Origin: Amycolatopsis sp. MtRt-6 | GTDB lineage: Bacteria; Actinomycetota; Actinomycetes; Mycobacteriales; Pseudonocardiaceae | Assembly (NCBI RefSeq): GCF_017308975.1 | Contig: NZ_JADWPD010000033.1 | Location: 1 to 64,000, forward strand | DNA length: 64,000 nt | Direction of reading: 5' to 3' | Part shown: in pieces, positions 50,181 through 58,533 of the stretch | Layout: each line of letters opens with the position of its first letter | How positions within the stretch are numbered: the stretch's first letter is position 1 | Translations under genes and position numbers: made by a program | The notes under the pieces: generated by a model | Database searches by the model: none | What the model saw: only the letters and a program-made list of their open reading frames with translations | What the model was told of the DNA's origin: nothing

Positions 50181-51499
50181 GGGATCACTCCCTTCGACTG
50201 GAGCGCGTCGCCGAGCTGTTCGCGCAGCTGGGCCGCGGTCGCCTGCGGATCGATTTCGGCCGGCGGCGAAAGGATCTTCGACATCACCGTCGACATGTTC
50301 TGGTAGGCCGGGGTCAGCGGCCGCACCGCGGCGTCCTTCAGCGCGTCCAGGATGGAGTCGCGCATCGGGTACTTGATCGCCATGTTCGGGTTGTCGGCGC
50401 TCGCCGGCTTGGCCGGGTCGAGCGGCGTGTCGTTGTGGTACACCGATTCGATGGTCGGCGGCACGCCGTCGTTGATCGCCGAGAACTTCTGGTTCTCCGC
50501 GCTCCGCAGGCACAGCGCCGCCTCGTACGCCTCGGGCTTGTGCGCCGACAACGAGCTGACCGCGAGGTCGTAGCCACCGATGGTGGTCTTGGCCGGTGTG
50601 CCCGGCTTCGCCTCGGGGTACACCGCCCACTTCATGTGCGAGACGTCCTGCGGCTTTTCCTTGGCGTAGGAGGCGTAGACGAACGGCCAGTTCAGTTCGA
50701 ACGCGGCGTCACCGCGCTGGAACGTCTGCCGGACGTCGTCCTCCTTCGAGTTGGTCAGCGACGGGTCGGTGATCCCCGACGACGTGATCTCCTTCAGCAG
50801 CGCCAGCGCCTGCACCGCGCCGTCGTCCATCACCACGGACTTGCCGTCCTCGGACAGGATGTGCCCGCCCATCGACTCCACCAGCGTGTTGTAGAAGACG
50901 ACGAGGCCTTCGTACTGCGCGCCGGTGAACACGATGCTGTACGGCTTGCCCTGCGCCTTCAGCTCCTTCGACTCGGTGATCATCTCCTGCCACGTCTTCG
51001 GCGGCGTCGGCGTGATCCGGTCGTCGTACCAGAGCAGCTGGACGTTCGTGTTCTTCGGGGCGGCGTAGAGCTTCCCGTTGTAGGTCGCCGTTTCCAGCGG
51101 TCCCTCCAGGACACCCTGCGACGCCGCGGCCTTGTTCTCGCCGGTCCACTCGTCGATCCACCCGGCTTCGGCGAACTCCGAAACCCAGGTCACGTCGAGC
51201 CCGAGGACGTCCATCGCGGTGTCGCCCGCGGCCAGCCGCCGCGCCATCTGCAGGCGCTGGTCGTCCGAGCCGCGCTGCAGCTTGTTGTAGACGATTTCGT
51301 AGCGTCCGCCCGCCGCCTTGTTGCAGTTGTCGACGACTTTCTGGAAGCTGTCCTCGGGCGCGTAGTAGACGTTGATCTTCAGTCCGCCGCCCGAGCCGCA
51401 ACCGGCCAGCATACCGGTCACCAGTGCCCCTGCCCCCAGCAGGACGGCGGTGCGGCCGGGCGAACGTCCTCGTTTGCCCGCGCCGATCCTCTTCCCCAT
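50177..51499 (-). CDS. lpqY: Trehalose-binding lipoprotein LpqY
   Basis: A 440-residue extracytoplasmic solute-binding protein. The signal peptide ends in a lipobox (LVTGMLAGC), so it is lipid-anchored outside the membrane. The two-lobe SBP_bac_1 fold is seen in FQKVVDNCNKAAGGRYEIVY, LGLDVTWVSEFAEAGWIDEW, AAPKNTNVQLLWYDD and GDAAFELNWPFVYAS. By position with sugABC and sequence it is LpqY, the trehalose-binding subunit. The start is ATG 51499. A palindrome-like ATCG-GTAA-CGAT at 51680-51691 in the 245-base upstream region may hold its promoter or operator. Confidence 0.94.
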   Translation of the reverse strand: MGKRIGAGKRGRSPGRTAVLLGAGALVTGMLAGCGSGGGLKINVYYAPEDSFQKVVDNCNKAAGGRYEIVYNKLQRGSDDQRLQMARRLAAGDTAMDVLGLDVTWVSEFAEAGWIDEWTGENKAAASQGVLEGPLETATYNGKLYAAPKNTNVQLLWYDDRITPTPPKTWQEMITESKELKAQGKPYSIVFTGAQYEGLVVFYNTLVESMGGHILSEDGKSVVMDDGAVQALALLKEITSSGITDPSLTNSKEDDVRQTFQRGDAAFELNWPFVYASYAKEKPQDVSHMKWAVYPEAKPGTPAKTTIGGYDLAVSSLSAHKPEAYEAALCLRSAENQKFSAINDGVPPTIESVYHNDTPLDPAKPASADNPNMAIKYPMRDSILDALKDAAVRPLTPAYQNMSTVMSKILSPPAEIDPQATAAQLREQLGDALQSKGVIP

Positions 51500-51743
51500 A
51501 AGGCCTCCTCACCCGCGTGCACGCCGGATGCCATGGCGCCCGGAGGGCACCACGACGCGATGAGGCGAAACCGCGCCAGCACCCCGACGTGCTAGTGCTC
51601 GGGCCGCCGCGCTGGTGGGGCGAGGCCGCCCGACTGGTGTCGGCCAACTTATGCCGGGCGATCACACCCCGCAAGCAGTATCGGTAACGATTCAGCGCAC
51701 CGCGCGCCGAATCGTGATTTTCGCCTGGTAAGGGTCCTATTTC

Positions 51744-52265
51744 TCAGGGGTTCGCGGACGGCGGTTTCATGGCCAGCTTGGCGAGCAGTTCCCGGCCCCG
51801 TTCCGCCGAGCGCGGCTGGCACAGGACGTCGTACCGGCCGGCGACGAGCTGGCTCGCCGAGGAGAAGTCCCGGCGGCCGCGCGACATGCTGTAGCCGATC
51901 GCGGCGAACATCAGCCCGGACAGCACCCCGAGCACCAGCCCGGTGAGCACCTGCAACGCGAACCCCTGGTTGACGAACAACCCGAGCAGGAGCCCGGCGA
52001 ACAGGCCGAACCAGGCACCGGACACCGCGCCGGTGCCGAGCACGCGGCCCCAGGACAGCTTCCCGATCACGCGCTCGACGAGCATCAGGTCGACCCCGAC
52101 GATCGTGACGTCGCCGACGGCGAACTCGCTGTCGGCGAGGAAGTCGACCGCCTTCTGCGCCTCGCCGTAGGTCGCGTACGACCCGATCGGCCAGCCGGTC
52201 GGCGGGGTCGGCAGCCGCGGCAGGCCACCGGGCGCCCGCCCCCCGCCAAAGGGACTACTCACCAT
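51744..52265 (-). CDS. YflT-type general stress protein with membrane helices
   Basis: A 173-residue protein. The start is taken as ATG 52265 with AGGTG close by; GTG 52262 is equally possible and spaced better, and the frame reaches 52373 without conservation. After a Pro/Gly-rich leader the YflT (PF11181) domain appears (WPIGSYATYGEAQKAVDFLA, FAVGDVTIVGVDLMLVERVI). Two membrane helices with glycine zippers follow (SGAWFGLFAGLLLGLFVNQG, LTGLVLGVLSGLMFAAIGYS), then a cytoplasmic tail. It corresponds to Rv1234 beside lpqY in mycobacteria. Confidence 0.87.
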   Translation of the reverse strand: MVSSPFGGGRAPGGLPRLPTPPTGWPIGSYATYGEAQKAVDFLADSEFAVGDVTIVGVDLMLVERVIGKLSWGRVLGTGAVSGAWFGLFAGLLLGLFVNQGFALQVLTGLVLGVLSGLMFAAIGYSMSRGRRDFSSASQLVAGRYDVLCQPRSAERGRELLAKLAMKPPSANP

Positions 52266-52379
52266 CATCACCTGCGCACTCGTTGTCCGGGCGTCCATCT
52301 TGTCAAGAACGCCCGGACCGTGCGAGCCGCTTACCCCGAAAGGCCCGGCCACTGTTTGTCGACAGAGCGACAAACGTGC

Positions 52380-53576
52380 TCAGGAGCGCGACTTGTACTC
52401 CCGCAGCAGGCCGCGGCTGATGATCGTCTTCTGGATCTCGCTGGTGCCCTCGCCGATCAGCAGGAACGGCGCCTCGCGCATCAGGCGTTCGATCTCGTAC
52501 TCCTTCGAGTACCCGTAACCGCCGTGGATGCGGAAGGCGTCCTGGGTGACCTCGGCGCAGTACTCGGAGGCGATCAGCTTCGCCATCCCGGCTTCGACGT
52601 CGTTGCGCGCGCCGGAGTCCTTGAGGCGGGCCGCGTTCACCATCATCAGGTGCGCGGCCTCGACCTTGGTCGCCATCTCGGCCAGCTTGAACGCGACGGC
52701 CTGGTGCTCGGCGATGGCCTTGCCGAACGTCTTGCGCTGCTGGGCGTACTCCACCGCCAGCTCGAACGCCCGGATCGCGATGCCGCACGCCCGCGCGGCC
52801 ACGTTCACGCGCCCGACCTCGACACCGTCCATCATGTACGCGAAGCCCTTGCCCGGCGCTTCGCCGAGCACCATGTCGGCGCCGATCTTGAAGCCGTCGA
52901 AGACCGCTTCGGTCGTGTCGACGCCCTTGTAGCCCATCTTGTCGATCTTGCCGGGGATGGTGAGCCCGGGCGCCACCTCGCCGAAGCCCTCCGGCTTCTC
53001 GACCAGGAACGTCGTGAGGTTCTGGTGGGGCTTCTCGGCGCCTTCGTCCGTCTTGACCAGCAGCGCGATCAGGTTGGACGAACCACCGTTCGTCAGCCAC
53101 ATCTTCGAGCCGTCGATGACATAGCCGTCGCCGGTCTTCTTGGCCTTCGTCTTGATGGCGGCGACGTCCGAGCCGAGGTCGGGCTCCGACATGGAGAACG
53201 AGCCACGGACCTCGCCGGTGGCCATCCGCGGCAGGAAGTGCCGCTTCTGCGCCTCGGTGCCGTGGCGGGAGATCATGTGCGCCACGATGAAGTGGGTGTT
53301 GATGACGCCGGACACGCTCATCCAGCCCCGCGCGATCTCCTCGACGACCAGCGCGTAGGTCAGCAGCGACTCGCCGAGCCCGCCGTACTCCTCCGGGATG
53401 GTGATCCCGAACAGGCCCATCTCCTTCATCCCCGCGACGATGTCGGCGGGGTAGGTGTCGGCGTGCTCGAGCTCCTGCGCGTGCGGGATGACCTCCTTGT
53501 CCACGAACTGGCGGACGGTCGCGAGGATCTCCGACTGCACGTCGGTCAGGCCGGCGGTCTGGGCGAGACGGGCCAT
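52380..53576 (-). CDS. Acyl-CoA dehydrogenase
   Basis: A 398-residue flavoprotein of the acyl-CoA dehydrogenase family. Signature SFSMSEPDLGSDVAAIKTKA, EEYGGLGESLLTYALVVEEI and YGYSKEYEIERLMREAPFLL with GEGTSEIQKTII are typical; the catalytic Glu is in the latter region (YEIERLMRE). There is no signal or organelle-like sequence. The start chosen is ATG 53576 after AGGGAG. It probably acts in fatty acid or amino acid catabolism; specificity is unknown. The mycobacterial synteny block lacks it at this place. Confidence 0.95.
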   Translation of the reverse strand: MARLAQTAGLTDVQSEILATVRQFVDKEVIPHAQELEHADTYPADIVAGMKEMGLFGITIPEEYGGLGESLLTYALVVEEIARGWMSVSGVINTHFIVAHMISRHGTEAQKRHFLPRMATGEVRGSFSMSEPDLGSDVAAIKTKAKKTGDGYVIDGSKMWLTNGGSSNLIALLVKTDEGAEKPHQNLTTFLVEKPEGFGEVAPGLTIPGKIDKMGYKGVDTTEAVFDGFKIGADMVLGEAPGKGFAYMMDGVEVGRVNVAARACGIAIRAFELAVEYAQQRKTFGKAIAEHQAVAFKLAEMATKVEAAHLMMVNAARLKDSGARNDVEAGMAKLIASEYCAEVTQDAFRIHGGYGYSKEYEIERLMREAPFLLIGEGTSEIQKTIISRGLLREYKSRS

Positions 53577-53716
53577 CACGGCTCCCTTTCCGGAGTACGA
53601 CGCCGCTCCCGGCGCTGGGTTACCGGTGAGTATGACCGGAAAGCCCCCACGCTGCTATGAGGGCGCTCACGCTGAGCGGGTCCGGGCCCGTAAAGTGCGC
53701 TGGGAGGGGAGAGATC

Positions 53717-54109
53717 ATGACTTATCCGCAGGACCCGAACAACCCGTACGGCCAGCCGCCGTCGGGCAGCTACCAGCAGCCCGGTTACGGCCAGCAGTAC
53801 CCGGCCGGCGGCTACCCGCAGTACCCGCCGACGCCCGGCTACCCCGGCATGCCCGGTCAGCCGCGGGAGGGCTCGGGGCTGGCGATCGGGGCGCTGATCT
53901 GCTCGATCCTCGGCATCTTCCTGTGCTTCCTGGTGACCGTGGCCGGCATCATCATGGGCCACATAGCCCACGGCAAGGCCAAGCGCGGCGAGGCCGACGG
54001 CCAGGGCGTCGCACTGGCGGCGATCATCACCGGGTACATCGGGATCGCCCTCAACATCGCGTTCATCGCGCTCGGACTGGCCCTCGGCTTCCTCGGCGGC
54101 TGGCGCTGA
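53717..54109 (+). CDS. DUF4190 membrane protein with Tyr/Gly/Pro-rich tail, paralogue 1
   Basis: A 130-residue protein starting at ATG 53717 with GGGAGGGGAG upstream. The first 65 residues are low-complexity, rich in Pro, Gly, Tyr and Gln (PYGQPPSGSYQQPGYGQQYP). Two membrane helices of DUF4190 follow (LAIGALICSILGIFLCFLVT, VALAAIITGYIGIALNIAFI) joined by GHIAHGKAKRGE. It is similar to the next gene, so a tandem duplication is likely. It corresponds to Rv1233c in mycobacteria. The function is unknown. Confidence 0.88.
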   Translation: MTYPQDPNNPYGQPPSGSYQQPGYGQQYPAGGYPQYPPTPGYPGMPGQPREGSGLAIGALICSILGIFLCFLVTVAGIIMGHIAHGKAKRGEADGQGVALAAIITGYIGIALNIAFIALGLALGFLGGWR

Positions 54110-54218
54110 GCAGGCCGCCGGGGCGCCCCCCGTTTTCGACTCTACCGGCGACCACCGACAATTCCGCCGCGCCGGCGGCAGCGACGTCGGCCTCCCACCC
54201 GCACCGAGGGGACCCGTC

Positions 54219-54884
54219 ATGACCGACCCGACCGGGGACAAGGACCGCCCAGCCGCCGACCCGACCGTGGCGTACGACCCGCCGCCGGCGGCGGACCCCG
54301 CGCCGTACGAGCCGGAGAACTACGACCCGCCGGCGGCCGACGCCACGATCGCCGCCTCGACGCCGACGGCCGACTCCGGCGACGCAGCCACCACCGCCGA
54401 AGCCGCCGGCTCCCCGGCGGAGGCCCCGGCCGCCGAGGCACCCGCCGCGGAGCCGCTCGGCCAGCTGCCGCCCGGGGCGTACGAGACACCGGCGGCCTAC
54501 ATCCCCGGCACCCCGTACGCGCCCCCGGGCCAGCCGGTCCCCCAGGCCTACCAGCAGCAGCCGTACCCGCCGGCCTACGGCCAGCCGTACGCGACGCCGG
54601 CACCGTACGGGCAGCCCACCCCCTACGCGACGCCGCAGGGGCAGGACAACGCGCTGGCGATCGGCGCGCTGGTGTGCTCGATCCTCGGCTTCTGCTCCGG
54701 CCTCACCGCGATCGCCGGGCTGGTCATGGGCCACATCGCGCTCGCCAAGACCAACCGCGGCGAGGCAGGCGGCCGCGGGCTGGCGACGGCCGCCGTGATC
54801 GTCGGCTACGTCGTCGTCGCGCTGTGGGTCGGGTTCTTCACCACCCTGATCATCCTGGGCGCGAACGGCTACCTCGGCCGCTAG
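54219..54884 (+). CDS. DUF4190 membrane protein with extended low-complexity tail, paralogue 2
   Basis: A 221-residue protein. About 140 residues of Ala/Pro/Glu/Tyr/Thr-rich disordered sequence (PPPAADPAPYEPENYDPPAA, PYAPPGQPVPQAYQQQPYPP) precede a DUF4190 core almost identical in pattern to the preceding gene (LAIGALVCSILGFCSGLTAI, VMGHIALAKTNRGEAGGRGL). The acidic early part and the Pro/Tyr-rich later part suggest a flexible region exposed in the cytoplasm. Its start at ATG 54219 lies about 110 bases after the first paralogue. The 3' end overlaps the convergent SPFH gene by 4 bases. Confidence 0.88.
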   Translation: MTDPTGDKDRPAADPTVAYDPPPAADPAPYEPENYDPPAADATIAASTPTADSGDAATTAEAAGSPAEAPAAEAPAAEPLGQLPPGAYETPAAYIPGTPYAPPGQPVPQAYQQQPYPPAYGQPYATPAPYGQPTPYATPQGQDNALAIGALVCSILGFCSGLTAIAGLVMGHIALAKTNRGEAGGRGLATAAVIVGYVVVALWVGFFTTLIILGANGYLGR

Positions 54885-55747
54885 TCCGCCGACGGCAGCA
54901 CCGCGTCGCCCGGGCTGCGCGGTGACGGCGTCGCGTGGCCGTTCACCTCCGGCTTCGCTTCCGGCGAGGAGGCCTCGGCCTTCGGCGCCGCCGGCTTCGC
55001 GGTGTGCGAGTCGAGGAACCGCAGCAGCTCCACCGGGAACGGCAGCACCAGCGTCGAGTTCTTCTCCGACGACACCTGCACCACGGTCTCCAGCAGCCGC
55101 AGCTGCAGCGCCGAGGGGGTGTCGGCCATCGTCGCCGCGGCCTGCGCGAGCTTGTGCGACGCCTGCAGCTCGCCGTCGGCGGAGATGACGCGCGCGCGTC
55201 GTTCCCGCTCCGCCTCGGCCTGCCGCGACATCGAGCGCTTCATCGCCTCCGGCAGCGCGACGTCCTTGATCTCGACGCGGTCGATGTGGATGCCCCAGTC
55301 CAGCGCCGGGCTGTCGATCATCAGCTCCAGGCCCTCGTTGAGGCGCTCGCGGTTGGAGAGCAGGTCGTCGAGGTCGCTCTTGCCGATGATCGAGCGCAGC
55401 GACGTCTGCGCGACCTGCCCCACCGCCGACCGGTAGTCCTGCACGTTGACCGCGGCGACCACCGGGTCGATGACCTTGAAGTAGACGACCGCGTCGACCC
55501 GGACCGTGACGTTGTCGCGGGTGATGCCGTCCTGGGCCGGGATCGGCATGGTCACGATCTGCATGTTGACCTTCTGGAGCCGGTCCGCGAACGGCACGAG
55601 CACCGCCAGCCCGGGTTCGCGCACCCGGGCCCGCACCCGCCCGAACCGGTAGATCAGCCCGCGTTCGTACTGCTTCACGACGCGCACGCTCGACGCGAGC
55701 CAGACCCCGCCCGCGAGGACGACGGCGCTGAGAATCTCCACCACCAT
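54881..55747 (-). CDS. SPFH/Band 7 slipin-like membrane protein
   Basis: A 288-residue SPFH-family protein. A short N-terminal membrane segment (VVEILSAVVLAGGVWLASSV) is followed by the SPFH domain (VKQYERGLIYRFGRVRARVR, EPGLAVLVPFADRLQKVNMQ, DNVTVRVDAVVYFKVIDPVV, LSNRERLNEGLELMIDSPAL). A Pro/Ala/Glu-rich disordered tail ends the protein. It is likely a membrane-scaffolding protein of the slipin/stomatin type; an adjacent NfeD partner is not seen. The start is ATG 55747. Confidence 0.93.
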   Translation of the reverse strand: MVVEILSAVVLAGGVWLASSVRVVKQYERGLIYRFGRVRARVREPGLAVLVPFADRLQKVNMQIVTMPIPAQDGITRDNVTVRVDAVVYFKVIDPVVAAVNVQDYRSAVGQVAQTSLRSIIGKSDLDDLLSNRERLNEGLELMIDSPALDWGIHIDRVEIKDVALPEAMKRSMSRQAEAERERRARVISADGELQASHKLAQAAATMADTPSALQLRLLETVVQVSSEKNSTLVLPFPVELLRFLDSHTAKPAAPKAEASSPEAKPEVNGHATPSPRSPGDAVLPSAD

Positions 55748-55839
55748 GGCTGCTCCCGGGGTTATGGTTTCCCCTGAAACCCCAGCGTACGCCGGTGTCG
55801 GCGGCGACGAAACGCACTGGACGCGGCCACCAGACTGGG

Positions 55840-56751
55840 ATGGTGAACGATCTCCGCGTACCTCCGCTGTTCGCCGCCCGCGCGCCCCGGGTGCTCGGCG
55901 ACGAAGCCGTCCCGTGGCTGGCCGCCCTGCCCGAGCTCGCCGCGGCCTACGCCCGGAAGTGGGGCCTGACGTTCGAGGGCGAGGCGATGCACGGCTACGT
56001 CGGCGTGGTGCAGCCCGCGCGCCTGGCCGACGGCACGCCGGTGGTGCTCAAGCTCGGCTGGCGGGACGGGGAGTCCGCCGACGAGCCGCTCGCACTGTCC
56101 ACATGGGCCGGTCGGGGTGCGGTGCTGCTGCTGGAGTCCGCGCCCGGAGACGGCGTCCTGCTGCTCGAACGGCTCGACGCGAGCCGCACCCTCGACGACC
56201 TCCCGCTGCGCTCGGCGATCCCGCTCGTCGGCGGGCTGGCGCGGCGCCTGGCCGTCCCCGCACCGGCGTCGATGAGCCGGCACCTGCGCACCGAAGCGGC
56301 GCAGCTGACCGAGGAGCTCCCCCGGCGCTGGGCCGAACTCGGCGAGCCGTTCGAGCGGCGGCTGGTCGACGACGCCGTCGCGATCTGCCGCGAACTCGGC
56401 CCCGCGGCGGGTGACCTGCTGGTGAACGAGGACCTGCACTTCGAGAACGTCCTCGCCGGCACGCGCGAGCCGTGGCTGGTCATCGACCCGAAGCCGCTGG
56501 CCGGCGACCTCGAGTGGGGTGTCATCCCGCTGTTCTGGAACCGCTTCACCGAGTCCACACTGGACGAACGGTTCGCGCTGATCGTCGCTTCGCACGAGCT
56601 GGACGCCGCGAAGGCGCGGGCCTGGACGCTCGTGCGCGCGGTGCAGAACTGGATCTGGATGGTCGAGGAGTACGAAGAATCCGGCGAGGACAGCGACGAC
56701 CCGGCCTTCGTCACAGTGCCGGAAATCGCTGTCTGGGCAGCCAGCCGATAG
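55840..56751 (+). CDS. Aminoglycoside/hydroxyurea phosphotransferase-like protein
   Basis: A 303-residue kinase-fold protein of the streptomycin 6-kinase-like family (APH_6_hur). Landmarks are PARLADGTPVVLKLGW (ATP-site Lys), SAPGDGVLLLERLDASRTL, LLVNEDLHFENVLAG (catalytic loop with Asp and Asn) and LVIDPKPLAGDLEWGVIPLF (metal-binding Asp). Resistance is not proven: many homologues are of unknown function. The start is ATG 55840 with no clear ribosome-binding site; GTG 55843 follows directly. A CAGACT -10-like hexamer just before suggests a leaderless mRNA. Confidence 0.88.
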   Translation: MVNDLRVPPLFAARAPRVLGDEAVPWLAALPELAAAYARKWGLTFEGEAMHGYVGVVQPARLADGTPVVLKLGWRDGESADEPLALSTWAGRGAVLLLESAPGDGVLLLERLDASRTLDDLPLRSAIPLVGGLARRLAVPAPASMSRHLRTEAAQLTEELPRRWAELGEPFERRLVDDAVAICRELGPAAGDLLVNEDLHFENVLAGTREPWLVIDPKPLAGDLEWGVIPLFWNRFTESTLDERFALIVASHELDAAKARAWTLVRAVQNWIWMVEEYEESGEDSDDPAFVTVPEIAVWAASR

Positions 56752-56761
56752 TGTCAGCGGC

Positions 56762-58039
56762 ATGGCCGCGGTCAACAGGGTTTTCGCAGCTCAGCTGTCC
56801 GGGTTGCCGGTTTTCGGCCCCGACGGCGAGTCGATCGGCCGCGTCCGCGACCTGGTCGCCGGGCTGCGCCTGGACGCGCAGCCGCCGCGGATCCTCGGCC
56901 TGGTCGTCGAGCTGTCGACGCGGCGGCGCGTCTTCGTCCCGATGCTGCGGGTGACCTCGATCGAGCCGACCGCCGTGACGCTCGCCACCGGCTCGGTCAA
57001 CATGCGCCAGTTCAACCAGCGCCCCAACGAGGTCCTGGTGCTCGGCCAGCTCCTCGACGCGCACGCCACGCTGGCCGGCTCCGGCACCCGGATCACCGTC
57101 GTCGACGCCGGGATGGAGCCGACCCGCACCCGCGACTGGGTGCTGGCGAAGCTGGCCATCCGCGAGCGGCGGGTCGGGCTGGGCCGCCGCCGGTCGGCGA
57201 TGCAGGTGCTGGGCTGGTCCGAGGTCGCGGGGCTCAGCCTGACCGACCTCACCGGCCAGCCCCAGGGCGCCGGGCAGCTGCTCATGCTGTTCGACACGAT
57301 GCGGCCGGCCGACATCGCCGCGACGGTCCGCGACCTGCCGCTCAAGCGGCGGCACGAGGTCGCCGACGCGATGGACGACGAGCGCCTCGCCGACGTCATC
57401 GAAGAGCTGCCGGACGACGACCAGAAGGAGCTGCTGGCCTACCTGGCCGAGGAGCGCGCGGCCGACGTCCTGGAGGCGATGAACCCCGACGACGCGGCCG
57501 ACCTGCTGGCCGAGCTCGCGCCGGCCGACCAGAACCGGCTGCTGGAGCTGATGGAGCCGGAGGAGTCGGCGCCGGTCAAGCGGCTGCTGGAGTACTCGTC
57601 GGACACCGCGGGCGGCCTGATGACGCCGGAGCCGGTGGTGCTGACCCCGGACACGACGATCGCCGAGGCGCTGGCGCACATCCGCAACGCCGAGCTGCCG
57701 CCGGCGCTGGCGAGCATGGTGTTCGTCTGCCGCCCGCCGACCGCGACGCCGACCGGGCGCTACGTCGGCGTCGTCCACTTCCAGCGGCTGCTGCGGGAGC
57801 CGCCGGCGGAGCTGGTCGCCAGCGCCGTCGACACCGGGCTGCCGCCGCTCAAGCCGGGCGCGTCGCTGGCCGAGGTCACGCGGTACTTCGCGGCCTACAA
57901 CCTGACCTGCGGACCGGTCGTCGACACCGAAGACCACCTGATCGGCGCGGTGACCGTCGACGACGTCCTCGACCACCTGCTGCCGGAGGACTGGCGGGAG
58001 ACCGGGCTGCACGACACCTTGGAGGAAGACCGTGCCTGA
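56762..58039 (+). CDS. PRC-barrel / MgtE_N / CBS protein lacking a membrane channel domain
   Basis: A 425-residue protein. A PRC-barrel-like N-terminus (residues about 5-130: PVFGPDGESIGRVRDLVAGL) is followed by the MgtE N-terminal helical domain (about 175-280: MRPADIAATVRDLPLKRRHE, ERAADVLEAMNPDDAADLLA) and paired CBS domains (TPEPVVLTPDTTIAEALAHI, HLIGAVTVDDVLDHLLPEDW). It ends where MgtE would enter its membrane channel, so it is a soluble Mg2+-sensor-like protein rather than a transporter. It overlaps the DUF1003 membrane gene by 8 bases, which may be its partner. It is syntenic with Rv1232c. Confidence 0.93.
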   Translation: MAAVNRVFAAQLSGLPVFGPDGESIGRVRDLVAGLRLDAQPPRILGLVVELSTRRRVFVPMLRVTSIEPTAVTLATGSVNMRQFNQRPNEVLVLGQLLDAHATLAGSGTRITVVDAGMEPTRTRDWVLAKLAIRERRVGLGRRRSAMQVLGWSEVAGLSLTDLTGQPQGAGQLLMLFDTMRPADIAATVRDLPLKRRHEVADAMDDERLADVIEELPDDDQKELLAYLAEERAADVLEAMNPDDAADLLAELAPADQNRLLELMEPEESAPVKRLLEYSSDTAGGLMTPEPVVLTPDTTIAEALAHIRNAELPPALASMVFVCRPPTATPTGRYVGVVHFQRLLREPPAELVASAVDTGLPPLKPGASLAEVTRYFAAYNLTCGPVVDTEDHLIGAVTVDDVLDHLLPEDWRETGLHDTLEEDRA

Positions 58040-58532
58040 GCTGACTTCGGGACGGCGGCTCGACCAGCCCCGCGGCCAGAACCGGTTCAGGCTGAACATC
58101 GACCCGGATTCGTTCGGGCGGTTCACCGAGCGGATCGCGCGGTTCCTGGGCACCGGGAAGTACCTGTTCTGGCAGACGCTGATCGTCGTGGTGTGGATCG
58201 TGCTGAACATCACGGCGGTGTCGCTGCAGTGGGACCCGTACCCGTTCATCCTGCTCAACCTGGCCTTTTCGACGCAGGCGGCGTACGCGGCGCCGTTGAT
58301 CCTGCTGGCGCAGAACCGCCAGGACGACCGCGACCGCGTCTCCCTGGAGGAGGACCGCAACCGGGCCGCGCAGACGAAGGCCGACACGGAATACCTGGCC
58401 CGGGAGCTGGCGGCGCTGCGGCTGGCGATCGGCGAGGTGGCCACGCGCGACTACCTCCGCAGCGAGCTGGACCGGCTCCGCGAGGACCTGTCCGTCCAGC
58501 CCAGGAAGTCCCGCACCCCTACCGGCTCGTAA
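58032..58532 (+). CDS. DUF1003 membrane protein
   Basis: A 166-residue protein starting at GTG 58032, inside the end of the MgtE_N/CBS gene. The DUF1003 core has two membrane helices (YLFWQTLIVVVWIVLNITAV and PFILLNLAFSTQAAYAAPLI) with the family motif DPYPFILLN. A C-terminal coiled-coil (ELAALRLAIGEVATRDYLRS, ELDRLREDLSVQPRK) follows. The family function is unknown. The overlapping arrangement, conserved in mycobacteria (Rv1231c), suggests a complex with the MgtE_N/CBS protein. Confidence 0.93.
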   Translation: MPELTSGRRLDQPRGQNRFRLNIDPDSFGRFTERIARFLGTGKYLFWQTLIVVVWIVLNITAVSLQWDPYPFILLNLAFSTQAAYAAPLILLAQNRQDDRDRVSLEEDRNRAAQTKADTEYLARELAALRLAIGEVATRDYLRSELDRLREDLSVQPRKSRTPTGS

Positions 58533-58533
58533 C

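Noticed and set aside
55840..56751. A bona fide streptomycin or hydroxyurea resistance gene
   Set aside because: The kinase fold is clear, but sequence alone cannot assign a drug substrate; many housekeeping homologues exist.
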